Part shown: positions 56,751-64,000 of the stretch, piece by piece
Numbering within the stretch: the stretch's first letter is position 1
How the letters are laid out: each line of letters starts with the position of its first letter
Assembly: GCF_030499515.1 (NCBI RefSeq)
Contig: NZ_JASTWJ010000001.1
Coordinates: 3,700,001 to 3,764,000 of the forward strand
Origin: Streptomyces sp. DT2A-34
GTDB lineage: Bacteria; Actinomycetota; Actinomycetes; Streptomycetales; Streptomycetaceae
Direction: 5' to 3'
DNA: 64,000 nt
Translations under genes and position numbers: made by a program
Notes under the pieces: generated by a model
Told to the model about the DNA's origin: nothing
What the model saw: the letters and a program-made list of their open reading frames with translations, nothing else
The model's database searches: none

Positions 56751-57932
56751 TTACTTGGCGGCGTGGGCCAGCTCGGCGGCCTTGTCGGCCGCGCCGTCCA
56801 TGGTGTCGACGCGCTGGACCAGCGGGTGGTTGGCGTCGGTGAGGATCTGCCGACCGAGCTCGGCGTTGTTGCCGTCGAGACGGACGACGAGGGGCTTGCT
56901 GACGTTCTCGCCGCGGTCCTCGAGGAGCTTCAGTGCCTGGACGATGCCGTTGGCGACCTCGTCACAGGCGGTGATGCCACCGAAGACGTTGACGAAGACG
57001 GACTTGACGTCCGGGTCGCCGAGGATGATCTCCAGACCGTTGGCCATGACCTGGGCGGAGGCGCCACCGCCGATGTCCAGGAAGTTGGCCGGCTTGACGT
57101 TGCCGTGCTTCTCACCGGCGTACGCGACGACGTCCAGGGTCGACATGACCAGGCCGGCGCCGTTGCCGATGATGCCGACCTCGCCCTCGAGCTTGACGTA
57201 GTTGAGGCCCTTCGCCTTGGCCGCGGCCTCGAGCGGGTTGGCCGCGTCCTTGTCGTGGAGCTCCTCGTACTCGGGGTGGCGGAACTCGGCGTTCTCGTCG
57301 AGCGACACCTTGCCGTCGAGGGCGATGACGTCACCGGAGGCGACCTTCGCGAGCGGGTTGACCTCGACGAGGAGGGCGTCCGACTTGATGAAGGTGTCCC
57401 ACAGCTTGATCAGGACGTTGGCGACCTTGTCCGCGACCTCGGCCGGGAACTTGGCGGCCTCGACGATCTCGCGGGCCTTGGCCTCGTCCACGCCGTCGAT
57501 GGCGTCGATCGCGATCTTGGCGACGGCCTCCGGACGGGTGGCCGCCACCTCCTCGATCTCCATGCCGCCCTCGACGGAGGCGATGGAGAGGAAGGTGCGG
57601 TTGGCACGGTCGAGGAGGAAGGAGACGTAGTACTCCTCCAGGATCTCCGGGGCCGTCTCGGCGATCATCACCTTGTGGACCGTGTGGCCCTTGATGTCCA
57701 TGCCGAGGATGTCCGTCGCGCGGGCGACGGCCTCGTCCGCGTTCGCGGCGAGCTTGACGCCACCGGCCTTGCCACGGCCGCCGACCTTCACCTGTGCCTT
57801 GACGACGGACTTGCCACCGAGGCGCTCAGTGGCTGCGCGGGCCGCCTCAGGCGTGTCGATGACTTCACCGGCCAGCACCGGTACATCGTGCTTGGCGAAG
57901 AGGTCCCTCGCCTGGTACTCGAACAGGTCCAC
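56751..57932 (-). CDS. sucC: Succinyl-CoA synthetase, beta subunit
   Basis: 393 residues. ATP-grasp N-terminus ([38 protein letters not shown]), [43 protein letters not shown] and [11 protein letters not shown]. First gene of the sucC-sucD operon; usual length for actinobacteria. Confidence 0.97.
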   Translation of the reverse strand: MDLFEYQARDLFAKHDVPVLAGEVIDTPEAARAATERLGGKSVVKAQVKVGGRGKAGGVKLAANADEAVARATDILGMDIKGHTVHKVMIAETAPEILEEYYVSFLLDRANRTFLSIASVEGGMEIEEVAATRPEAVAKIAIDAIDGVDEAKAREIVEAAKFPAEVADKVANVLIKLWDTFIKSDALLVEVNPLAKVASGDVIALDGKVSLDENAEFRHPEYEELHDKDAANPLEAAAKAKGLNYVKLEGEVGIIGNGAGLVMSTLDVVAYAGEKHGNVKPANFLDIGGGASAQVMANGLEIILGDPDVKSVFVNVFGGITACDEVANGIVQALKLLEDRGENVSKPLVVRLDGNNAELGRQILTDANHPLVQRVDTMDGAADKAAELAHAAK

Positions 57933-58227
57933 GCGCTTCCGTCCCTATCAGTGATCTCGCGGTTCGTTGTCTGCGTGGGCGTGCCGCGAGGGCAACGTGA
58001 CGTCCGACCGCTGTCTGTCACAAGGGAGGCGCACACGGTGTCCGAGCGCGCGGCATGTCCGTCTCGCAGGTTATCGCTGGTTGCAGGAGGCCCCTAAATC
58101 GAGGGTCACACCTGAGCGGTGATACCTGTCACATGATGCCGCGATCAGCAAAGATCTCTGACACAGGGTGCCGAGTGTGAGGTTCCGGTAGTGCGCCGGT
58201 AGCGCACCGGTCGTGACAAGGGAAGGA

Positions 58228-58257
58228 CCTCACCGGGCTGGGGTTGGCCCGGTGAGG
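58228..58257 (-). terminator. Terminator hairpin
   Basis: CCTCACCGGGC (58228-58238) and GCCCGGTGAGG (58247-58257), perfect 11-base arms with an 8-base loop. Confidence 0.7.
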
Positions 58258-58306
58258 CCCCTTGAACAGCCCAAAGGGGCATGAATGGGCCGCCCCTGTG
58301 GGCTCT

Positions 58307-58346
58307 GGGCCGCGTGCCCCCCACCCCAATGGGGAGCACGCGGCCC
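58307..58346 (-). terminator. Second terminator hairpin
   Basis: GGGCCGCGTGC (58307-58317) and GCACGCGGCCC (58336-58346), perfect 11-base arms, with an inner CCCC-AAT-GGGG. Confidence 0.65.
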
Positions 58347-58490
58347 TTCCGCAGGGTTCCGGTCGGATCGGCCGACGGTGTTCGGCCGTCCGGGTCCGTC
58401 CGCCCCGTGGAGTCGGTCGGTCGCCTCGGGAGCGCGGGCCGCGTCGCATGCGGTGCGTGAGACCGCGGTGGTCGCGCTCGCCGTGGCGGC

Positions 58491-58559
58491 GGTGGTGCGA
58501 GGTGTTGCTGGGTGGTGCGAGGTGTTGCTGGGTGGTGCGAGGTGTTGCTGGGTGGTGCG
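58491..58559. repeat. 20-base tandem repeat, three perfect units plus a partial one
   Basis: GGTGGTGCGAGGTGTTGCTG at 58491-58510, 58511-58530 and 58531-58550, then GGTGGTGCG. It lies 22 bases beyond the stop of the repeat-protein gene on the minus strand, so it would be in that mRNA's 3' end. Confidence 0.9.
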
Positions 58560-58580
58560 GGGTGGTGCAGGGGTGTGCGG

Positions 58581-60773
58581 TCAGATGCCGGACGCGCCGC
58601 CGTGGTGGAGGTCCTGCGCGTAACCCGGGGTGATCGACTGGCCGACGCCCCGCGCGCCGGTGACGGCGTTGCCGGCCAGCGGGTCCGCCGAGTACTGGAC
58701 CGTTCCCGTCAGGTCCCCGGCGAAGGGCGCGACCTGGCCGGCGACACCGTGGGCGAAGGGGTCGACCTCGCCGACGACACCGCCCGCGAAGGGCTGCACG
58801 TCGCCCGCCACGCCGTACGCGAACGTCGTGGCGCTGCCACCGACGCCGTGCACGACCGGCTGGACGGTGTCCATGACCGTGTCGACGACGGGCTGGACGG
58901 CACCGGTGACGCCGTACGCGAACGGCTGCACGTGCTCGGTGACGCCCTCGGCGAAGGGCACGGCCTGCCCGGCCACGCCGTGCGCGAAGGGGTCGACCTC
59001 GCCGACGACACCGCCCGCGAAGGGCCGGACGTCGCCGGTCACGCCGTACGCGAGCGCGCCCGCGTCCCGGACGGCCTGCTCGGCGACCGGCGCGACACCG
59101 TGCACGGCGGTGCCGGCGACCGGCGGCAGGACGGCACCGGTGCCGTCGGCGGTGACCTGGCCGGCCAGGCCGGTGGCGTACGGGGGCACGTCCGCGGTGA
59201 CGCCCCGCACGACCGGCTGCACGTCGGCGACGGTGCCGTAGGCGATGGGCTGGACGTCGGCGACGGTGCCGTACGCGAGGTGCTGGACGTCGCCCACCGC
59301 GCCGTGGGCCACCGGCTGCACGCCCTGGACGATCCCACCGGCGACCGGCTGAACCCCCTGGACCGCACCGGCGGCGACCGGCTGGACGCCGGCGACGGCC
59401 TGGCCGGCCACGGGCTGTACGTCGGCGACGACGCCGTACGCCAGCGCCGTCGCGGCGTCGACCGTGTGCCCGGCGGTCCGGGCGACCCCGGCCACGGCAC
59501 CCTGGGCGACCGGCACGACGCCATCCACCGCCTGGCCGACGACCGGGGTCACCCCGGCCACCGCGGCGGCGGCCACCGGCTGGACGCCGGCCACCGCGTT
59601 CCCGGCGACCGGGGTCACCCCGGCCACGGCGTGGGTGGCGGTGGGGGTGACACCGGCGACGGCGTGCCGGGCGGCCGGGACGACGCCCTCGACGGCCTGC
59701 CCGGCGACCGGGAGCACACCGTTGACGGCCTCGGCGGCGATCGGCGGGACGGCCGCGTCGGCGGTCTGCTCTACGACCGGGGAGACCGTGCCGGGGACGG
59801 TGCTGACCGTGCCGCGGACAGTACTGACCGTGCCGACGACCCGCTGCTCCACGCCGCCGACCGTGCCGGTGACATGGCTGGGGACGGCGGAGACGGAGGC
59901 CTCGGCGGCCGTCTTGACGGCGGTGGCCCTGCCGGTGGCGGTGGACTGGGCGGCCGTTGCCGCGCCCGCGGTCCTGCTGTCGGCGTAGGCGACGGCACCC
60001 TGTCCGGCGCCCTGCACACCCGCCACGGTGCGGCCCGCGCCCGCGACGGCGTACTGCGTCTTCGTCCGTACGACGCCCTCGACGCCCTGCGCCTGCGAAC
60101 GGGCCGCCGCCTGCGTGCCCTGCAGCTTCGTCTGGGCTGCGGCGAGCGCCTTCTCCAACTCGGGGGCGAAGGCGGCGAGGGGGCCGAAGAGGTAGTCGAT
60201 GGTGCTGGGGACGTCCGGGGCGTCCGCGGCGTCCTGGGGGGCGTTCCGGAGGTCGGTGACGGCATCGGCGGCGCCCGCGGAGACATGGGCCTCGGCGTGC
60301 GCGGCCGCCTTGTCCGCGCGGGCGGCCTTGGCACCCTGGATGACCTGGGCGGCGCCCTTTGCCTTGTTGGCGTTGGCGGCCTTGGTGGCCTGGGTTGCGG
60401 ACGGGACGGCGACCTTGGCGTCGACGTAACGGCGGGCCTGCTCGGCGGCGCTCGCGGGCGCCGTCTGGGCCGTACCGGCGGTGTCGTCGACCGTGCCGGT
60501 GACCGTGTCGGTGACCGTGCTGGTGGCGCCGTCGGTGACGCCGGAGACGGTGTCGGTCACGTCGGAGACGACGCCGTTGACGGTGCCGGTGACGGCACCG
60601 AGCAGGCCGGGGTCGTCGGCGCTGTCGGCCGCGGCGGTCGCGTCGGTGGTGGTGTCCGGTACGGAGAGGGCGGAGGCGGGCAGATCGTCCGCGCTGGCGG
60701 CGGCCGAACCGAGCGCCCAGGCGCCGGTGACACCGGCGGCTATGACGATCGAACGGCGGATGTTCTTGTTCAT
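58581..60773 (-). CDS. Secreted 11-residue-repeat protein
   Basis: 730 residues. Signal peptide about 1-28 (RRSIVIAAGVTGAWALGSAAASA). An acidic Thr/Val segment of DT(V)xG(V)xD type follows (about 60-100), then Ala/Lys/Gln-rich helical-looking sequence (about 105-300). From about 345 to 700 an 11-residue unit of form AVxGVxPVAxx repeats some thirty times (AVAGVTPVAGN, AVAGVQPVAAA, TVADVQPIAYG, VVGEVDPFAHG). The N-terminal units have Val/Ala and the C-terminal units Phe-Ala-His/Tyr-Gly. No cysteine, membrane span or wall-anchor motif is seen. I do not recognise a family. Its codons show normal Streptomyces bias. Confidence 0.8.
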   Translation of the reverse strand: MNKNIRRSIVIAAGVTGAWALGSAAASADDLPASALSVPDTTTDATAAADSADDPGLLGAVTGTVNGVVSDVTDTVSGVTDGATSTVTDTVTGTVDDTAGTAQTAPASAAEQARRYVDAKVAVPSATQATKAANANKAKGAAQVIQGAKAARADKAAAHAEAHVSAGAADAVTDLRNAPQDAADAPDVPSTIDYLFGPLAAFAPELEKALAAAQTKLQGTQAAARSQAQGVEGVVRTKTQYAVAGAGRTVAGVQGAGQGAVAYADSRTAGAATAAQSTATGRATAVKTAAEASVSAVPSHVTGTVGGVEQRVVGTVSTVRGTVSTVPGTVSPVVEQTADAAVPPIAAEAVNGVLPVAGQAVEGVVPAARHAVAGVTPTATHAVAGVTPVAGNAVAGVQPVAAAAVAGVTPVVGQAVDGVVPVAQGAVAGVARTAGHTVDAATALAYGVVADVQPVAGQAVAGVQPVAAGAVQGVQPVAGGIVQGVQPVAHGAVGDVQHLAYGTVADVQPIAYGTVADVQPVVRGVTADVPPYATGLAGQVTADGTGAVLPPVAGTAVHGVAPVAEQAVRDAGALAYGVTGDVRPFAGGVVGEVDPFAHGVAGQAVPFAEGVTEHVQPFAYGVTGAVQPVVDTVMDTVQPVVHGVGGSATTFAYGVAGDVQPFAGGVVGEVDPFAHGVAGQVAPFAGDLTGTVQYSADPLAGNAVTGARGVGQSITPGYAQDLHHGGASGI

Positions 60774-61050
60774 GCGTGCGTCGGATCCCTAGATCTTGGG
60801 GTTCCGAAGGTCCCGGAGGAACGGAGTTGCGAACAGCTCCGGGGCTTCGGACGGTTGGGGACATTGCGGCGCCGGTTGCGGTCGCGGTCCGGGAAGTCGG
60901 GGACCAGCGGGACCGGGTACGGCGCCAGCGGCTTGCGTCCGGGGGATGTCGGGGGACATCCGAGAGCTGGGGGGGGTGTCCGGACGGGTGGGCAGACCTG
61001 TTTCCGCCCCCGCGCGGCAGGTCTACGGCGGGGAGGGCCGGCCTACTGGC

Positions 61051-62151
61051 CTATGCGGGGGAAACCGGGATGTCCCGGTGCCTGTCCTGGGTCTCGTCCG
61101 CGTCGACGCGGGCGGCGGCGCCGGGCACCAGCCGCAGCGGAGCCCGCTGGTTCAGCGAGACGGCGTGCGCGTCACCGTGCCGCGACGTACCGCTGTCGCC
61201 CGCCGAACGGTTGCCCAGCACACCGCTCGGGTGATCGATCGGCGCCGGTCGGACGGGGGCGTAGCCGGCGGTCGCGCCACGGTGCGCGCCGTCGGCGACC
61301 GGGGTGTGGGACGCGGTGACCTCGGCAACGAACCGAGGGCCGAAGACAACGCTCGCCGCTTCCTTGCCGGTACGCCGCCCCTCGCCGTCACGCCCTGCAC
61401 CCGACGCGGGCGCCGGGGGCCCCGGCTGCGGAGTCCCGGTGACGGGCACGGGCAACGTCTGTCCGGGCGCCGCGGGCAGAGCGGGAAGGTCGGTGCCGGG
61501 GAGGTCGGTGCCGGGGAGGTTGGTGCCGGGGAGGTCGGTGCCGGGAAGTTCCGTGCCGGGAAGCTCTGGCAGGCCGGGGAATTCCAGCCCTGGCGTGCTC
61601 GGCCACGCGGGCGACTCGGGCGCGGTCGGCAGGACGGGCAGGGTGGGCAACGCGGGCAACGACGCCAGCGGCGGCACCTTCGCCTGCACGCCGGCCCGCC
61701 CCTCGGTCAGGCTTTCGGTCACTGTCCGCACGGCGTCTCCGGCCGGCCGGCCCAGGGGTGCCTGGACCTGAGGCGCCGGGCGCCGGGGAGCTGTCGGCTT
61801 GGCCGGAGCGGTCGGCTCATCTCGAACGCCGGGCTCAGCCGGTACGGCCACGAGCCCCTCGACCGCGCTCTCCGTCGCCGACCGGAGATCGGCGGAGGAT
61901 GCGGACGAGGTTGACGACGCAGACGAGGTTGGCGACCCGGACGACGCAGGTGACGCGGACGACGCAGGTGACGCGGATGAGACGGACCCAGTGCTCACCG
62001 ACACCCCGTCAGCCGCATACGCCCGCTCTCCGCACAGGAACCCGAGCGCGAACAGACCGCCCACCAACAGCACCGCCTGCAGCGCACGCCGCCCGGCCGC
62101 CCTGCGCACGACGCGCAGAGCGGCACCCGGCGAAGCGGCTGGCCAGGTCAA
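61051..62151 (-). CDS. Secreted Pro/Ser-rich protein with LPGT repeats
   Basis: 366 residues. N-terminal hydrophobic segment ALQAVLLVGGLFALGFLCGERAYAADG (signal peptide or anchor, about 22-48). Then a Ser/Ala/Pro tract of SSASP repeats and a Pro-rich region containing five LPGT(E/D/N) pentapeptides (61489-61563, DNA unit of 15 bases). The tail is basic and His-rich. Composition resembles a wall-spanning or disordered exported protein. No domain is recognised. It is on the same strand as the 11-residue-repeat gene, 277 bases away. Confidence 0.65.
   Translation of the reverse strand: MTWPAASPGAALRVVRRAAGRRALQAVLLVGGLFALGFLCGERAYAADGVSVSTGSVSSASPASSASPASSGSPTSSASSTSSASSADLRSATESAVEGLVAVPAEPGVRDEPTAPAKPTAPRRPAPQVQAPLGRPAGDAVRTVTESLTEGRAGVQAKVPPLASLPALPTLPVLPTAPESPAWPSTPGLEFPGLPELPGTELPGTDLPGTNLPGTDLPGTDLPALPAAPGQTLPVPVTGTPQPGPPAPASGAGRDGEGRRTGKEAASVVFGPRFVAEVTASHTPVADGAHRGATAGYAPVRPAPIDHPSGVLGNRSAGDSGTSRHGDAHAVSLNQRAPLRLVPGAAARVDADETQDRHRDIPVSPA
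61489..61563 (-). repeat. 15-base tandem repeat encoding LPGT(D/E/N)
   Basis: Five units of about 15 bases (GAGGTCGGTGCCGGG and close variants on the plus strand), encoding LPGT-E/D/N repeats. Confidence 0.85.
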
Positions 62152-62447
62152 GGGGCGACGGTCCTCCCGTGCGACGGAACGAAGTACGCGTGGAGTGCAG
62201 CGAAGTACGCGTGATGAGCGGCGAGTCGATGCGACGCGGTACGGACGAGCGGAGCGCGGCGCACCGCTGAACAGGTGTCCGATACTCGCACGGCCCTCCC
62301 GAGGTTACGCAAGCCCCCCGTTCCCGATACGCCTCATGTCCCTTTTGCTGGCCCAAGTCGGACGTCACCAGGTCGACAAATCACCAGCCGTTCCGCGCCA
62401 TTGCCGCCTCACACCGCCCCCTCACACCGCCGCCTGAGACCGCCTCC

Positions 62448-63701
62448 TCACACCGTGTCCGGCACTGGAATCGGCCGCTTCTCGATGGCCGCCGCCATCA
62501 CGTCCGGGAACAGGTCGGGCGTACAGGCGAAGGCCGGTGCGCCCAGCGCCGCGAGCGCGGCAGCGTGCTCCCGGTCGTAGGCGGGCGCTCCCTCGTCCGA
62601 CAGCGCCAGCAGCGCCACGAACTGCACCCCCGACGCCTTCATCGCGGCGACCCGCTTGAGCATCTCGTTCCGTATACCTCCCTCGTACAGGTCGCTGATC
62701 AGCACGACCACCGTCTCCGCGGGCCGGGTGATCTGCGACTGGCAGTACGCGAGCGCCCGGTTGATGTCCGTGCCGCCGCCGAGCTGGGTGCCGAAGAGGA
62801 CGTCGACCGGGTCGTCGAGCTGGTCGGTGAGGTCGACGACGGATGTGTCGAAGACGACGAGCCGCGTGCTGATGGACCGCATGGAGGCCAGCACGGCCCC
62901 GAAGACCGACGCGTACACGACGGACGCCGCCATCGACCCCGACTGGTCGATGCAGAGGACGACCTCCTTCTTCACTGACTGCGACGCCCGCCCGTACCCG
63001 ATGAGCCGCTCCGGTACGACCGTCCGGTACTCCGGCAGGTAGTGCTTGAGGTTGGCCGCGATCGTCCGGTTCCAGTCGATGTCGTGGTGACGTGGCCGAC
63101 TGATACGGGCGCTGCGGTCGAGGGCACCGGTGAGCGTGGCCCGGGTGCGGGTGGCGAGCCGCTTCTCCAGGTCCTGGACGACCTTGCGCACGACGGCCCT
63201 TGCCGTCTCCTTCGTGGTCTCCGGCATCGCCTTGTTGAGCGACAGCAGCGTGCCGACGAGATGCACGTCCGCCTCCACCGCCTCCAGCATCTCCGGCTCC
63301 AGCAGCAGGGTGTTCAGCCCGAGACGGTCGATGGCGTCCCGCTGCATGACCTGGACGACGGACGACGGGAAGTACGTCCGGATGTCCCCGAGCCATCGCG
63401 CCACGGACGGCGCCGACGCCCCGAGCCCCGCCGAACGGTCTCTCCCCGACTGCGCCTTGTCCCCCTTGCCGTACAGGGCGGACAGCGCCCCGTCCATCGC
63501 GGCGTCCCGCCCGGAGAGCGCGCACCCGGTGCCGTCGGCGTCGTCCCCGCCCAGCACCATCCGCCACCGCCGCAGCCGCTCCCGGGTCGGATCCATCGCC
63601 TCGCTCGTCATCGGCACGCTCCGATGCGAGGCCGCTCCCACAACGGAATCACCGGAATCACCGGCGCCGTCGTCGTCGGCGGCCCGCCTTGTACCGGACA
63701 T
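62448..63701 (-). CDS. vWA-domain protein (CoxE-like)
   Basis: 417 residues. The C-terminal half is a von Willebrand A domain with a complete metal-ion site: DQSGSM (DxSxS) near 253-258, then Thr in LGGGTDINRAL and Asp in VLISDLYEGG. The N-terminal half is a helical VWA-containing-CoxE-like region (LRRWRMVLGGDDADGTGCALSGRDAAMDGALSALYG). Such proteins act with a MoxR-type ATPase. ATG 63701 and ATG 63611 (protein MTSEAMDPTRERLRRW) are both possible; the second gives a length closer to relatives. Confidence 0.85.
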   Translation of the reverse strand: MSGTRRAADDDGAGDSGDSVVGAASHRSVPMTSEAMDPTRERLRRWRMVLGGDDADGTGCALSGRDAAMDGALSALYGKGDKAQSGRDRSAGLGASAPSVARWLGDIRTYFPSSVVQVMQRDAIDRLGLNTLLLEPEMLEAVEADVHLVGTLLSLNKAMPETTKETARAVVRKVVQDLEKRLATRTRATLTGALDRSARISRPRHHDIDWNRTIAANLKHYLPEYRTVVPERLIGYGRASQSVKKEVVLCIDQSGSMAASVVYASVFGAVLASMRSISTRLVVFDTSVVDLTDQLDDPVDVLFGTQLGGGTDINRALAYCQSQITRPAETVVVLISDLYEGGIRNEMLKRVAAMKASGVQFVALLALSDEGAPAYDREHAAALAALGAPAFACTPDLFPDVMAAAIEKRPIPVPDTV

Positions 63702-63768
63702 GAGTGCGCCGGCCTGCCGGCCCCCACCGCTCCGCCCCGCTCCCTCGGCTCCGTCACACAGTCAGTCG

Positions 63769-64000
63769 TCATCCCGTTGCCCCCACAAGGTCGTTCTTGC
63801 CAAGGTCGTTCTCACCACGGTCGTTCTCGACGTCCTCCTCCACCCGGTCCAGCCCCAGCAGCAACCGCACCACCGGCACCACGGCATCCGCCCGCTCCAG
63901 GTCGAGCTCGGCGGCGAAGCCGGGTATGCCGGAGCCACCGGCCCCCGTACTCCCCCGCTGCCCCGGCCCGCGCCGAACCAGCTCGCCCAAGGTCCGCCGT
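63769..64000 (-). CDS. C-terminal end of the gene upstream of the vWA gene
   Basis: The last ~77 residues of a minus-strand protein that begins beyond the right edge. The frame is open to position 64000, with strong third-position G/C. It ends in an ENDRG-ENDLG-KNDLV five-residue repeat. In Streptomyces the gene before this vWA protein is often a DUF5682-family or MoxR-partner protein, but too little is visible to assign it. The frame ends 67 bases before the vWA start. Confidence 0.55.
   Translation of the reverse strand, partial: RRTLGELVRRGPGQRGSTGAGGSGIPGFAAELDLERADAVVPVVRLLLGLDRVEEDVENDRGENDLGKNDLVGATG

Larger units (their letters stand above)
57933..58580. other. Long intergenic region between sucC and the 11-residue-repeat gene
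   Basis: About 650 bases. The left end should hold the sucCD promoter (minus strand). The middle has two strong hairpins (58228-58257 and 58307-58346) that can end the minus-strand transcript from the repeat-protein gene. The right part has a 20-base tandem repeat (58491-58559). No gene with normal codon bias seen. Confidence 0.7.

Noticed and set aside
58491..58559. Tandem repeats considered as a CRISPR array
   Set aside because: Units are directly adjacent with no unique spacers, and no cas genes are near.
58512..61319. Very long opposite-strand open frame over the repeat-protein gene
   Set aside because: It mirrors the repeats of the real gene, has atypical composition and poor third-position bias, no signal or domain, and the minus-strand reading has a clear signal peptide and repeat logic.
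61489..61563. LPGT repeats as sortase sorting signals
   Set aside because: Sorting signals need LPxTG near the C-terminus followed by a hydrophobic stretch; these are internal LPGTD/E/N with no following span.

Overview
The window is chromosomal DNA from a high-GC actinomycete, almost certainly a Streptomyces. Coding regions have strong G/C in the third codon position. GTG starts and 4-base GTGA/ATGA overlaps are common. TTA codons are nearly absent (I found two). Typical Streptomyces families are present: DUF397, DUF3017, DUF2690, DUF6350, SAV_2336, XRE/DUF5753 and membrane Ser/Thr kinases. Housekeeping genes (rocD, mdh, folD, purNH, sucCD) alternate with accessory blocks. I saw no rRNA, tRNA, transposase, integrase or CRISPR array.

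Layout. 1-3.5 kb: the end of rocD, then on the minus strand a small lipoprotein, a glutathionylspermidine-synthase-like ligase and an alpha/beta hydrolase. 3.9-11.9 kb: a plus-strand, largely translationally coupled cluster that makes p-aminobenzoate (fused PabAB plus a PabC-like lyase). It also carries a benzoate-CoA-ligase-like enzyme, a second adenylating enzyme, a flavin hydroxylase and a membrane ABM-domain protein; pabAB holds a TTA (bldA) codon. 12-15.7 kb: a MocR regulator with three AhpD-like proteins and a PEP-mutase/isocitrate-lyase-family enzyme. 15.7-22.9 kb: a minus-strand glycine-betaine operon (aldehyde dehydrogenase, GMC oxidoreductase, ProV, double ProW, ProX). A MarR-GNAT fusion with a perfect operator-like palindrome lies beside it.

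24.2-31.1 kb: a four-gene cassette of a trypsin-co-occurring protein, a trypsin-VMAP protease, a MoxR ATPase and a 1131-residue SAV_2336-type vWA/pseudokinase/MinD-like protein. It matches the computationally predicted VMAP conflict systems, and its last gene has a TTA at codon 14. 31.1-37.2 kb: mdh, two related membrane-tethered XRE proteins, DUF3017, folD and an RDD membrane protein.

37.3-49 kb: an envelope-signalling region. Two paralogous FHA-kinase pairs carry different ectodomains (lytic-transglycosylase-like and I36/crystallin-like), and a third kinase has a peptidoglycan-binding ectodomain. Between them lie an M23 peptidase and four other small secreted proteins, interrupted by a WhiJ-like XRE/DUF397/ATPase module. 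49-58 kb: purH, purN, a DUF6350 membrane protein, an XRE-sigma-like membrane protein, and sucD/sucC. 58.5-62.2 kb: two unusual secreted repeat proteins, one built on an 11-residue repeat and one with LPGT(D/E/N) repeats. 62.4-64 kb: a vWA protein and the end of its upstream partner.

The strongest leads are the VMAP cassette with its bldA switch, the modular FHA/kinase/secreted-protein region, the PABA-derived cluster and the 11-residue-repeat protein. All functions are read from sequence and family knowledge only; no database search was possible.
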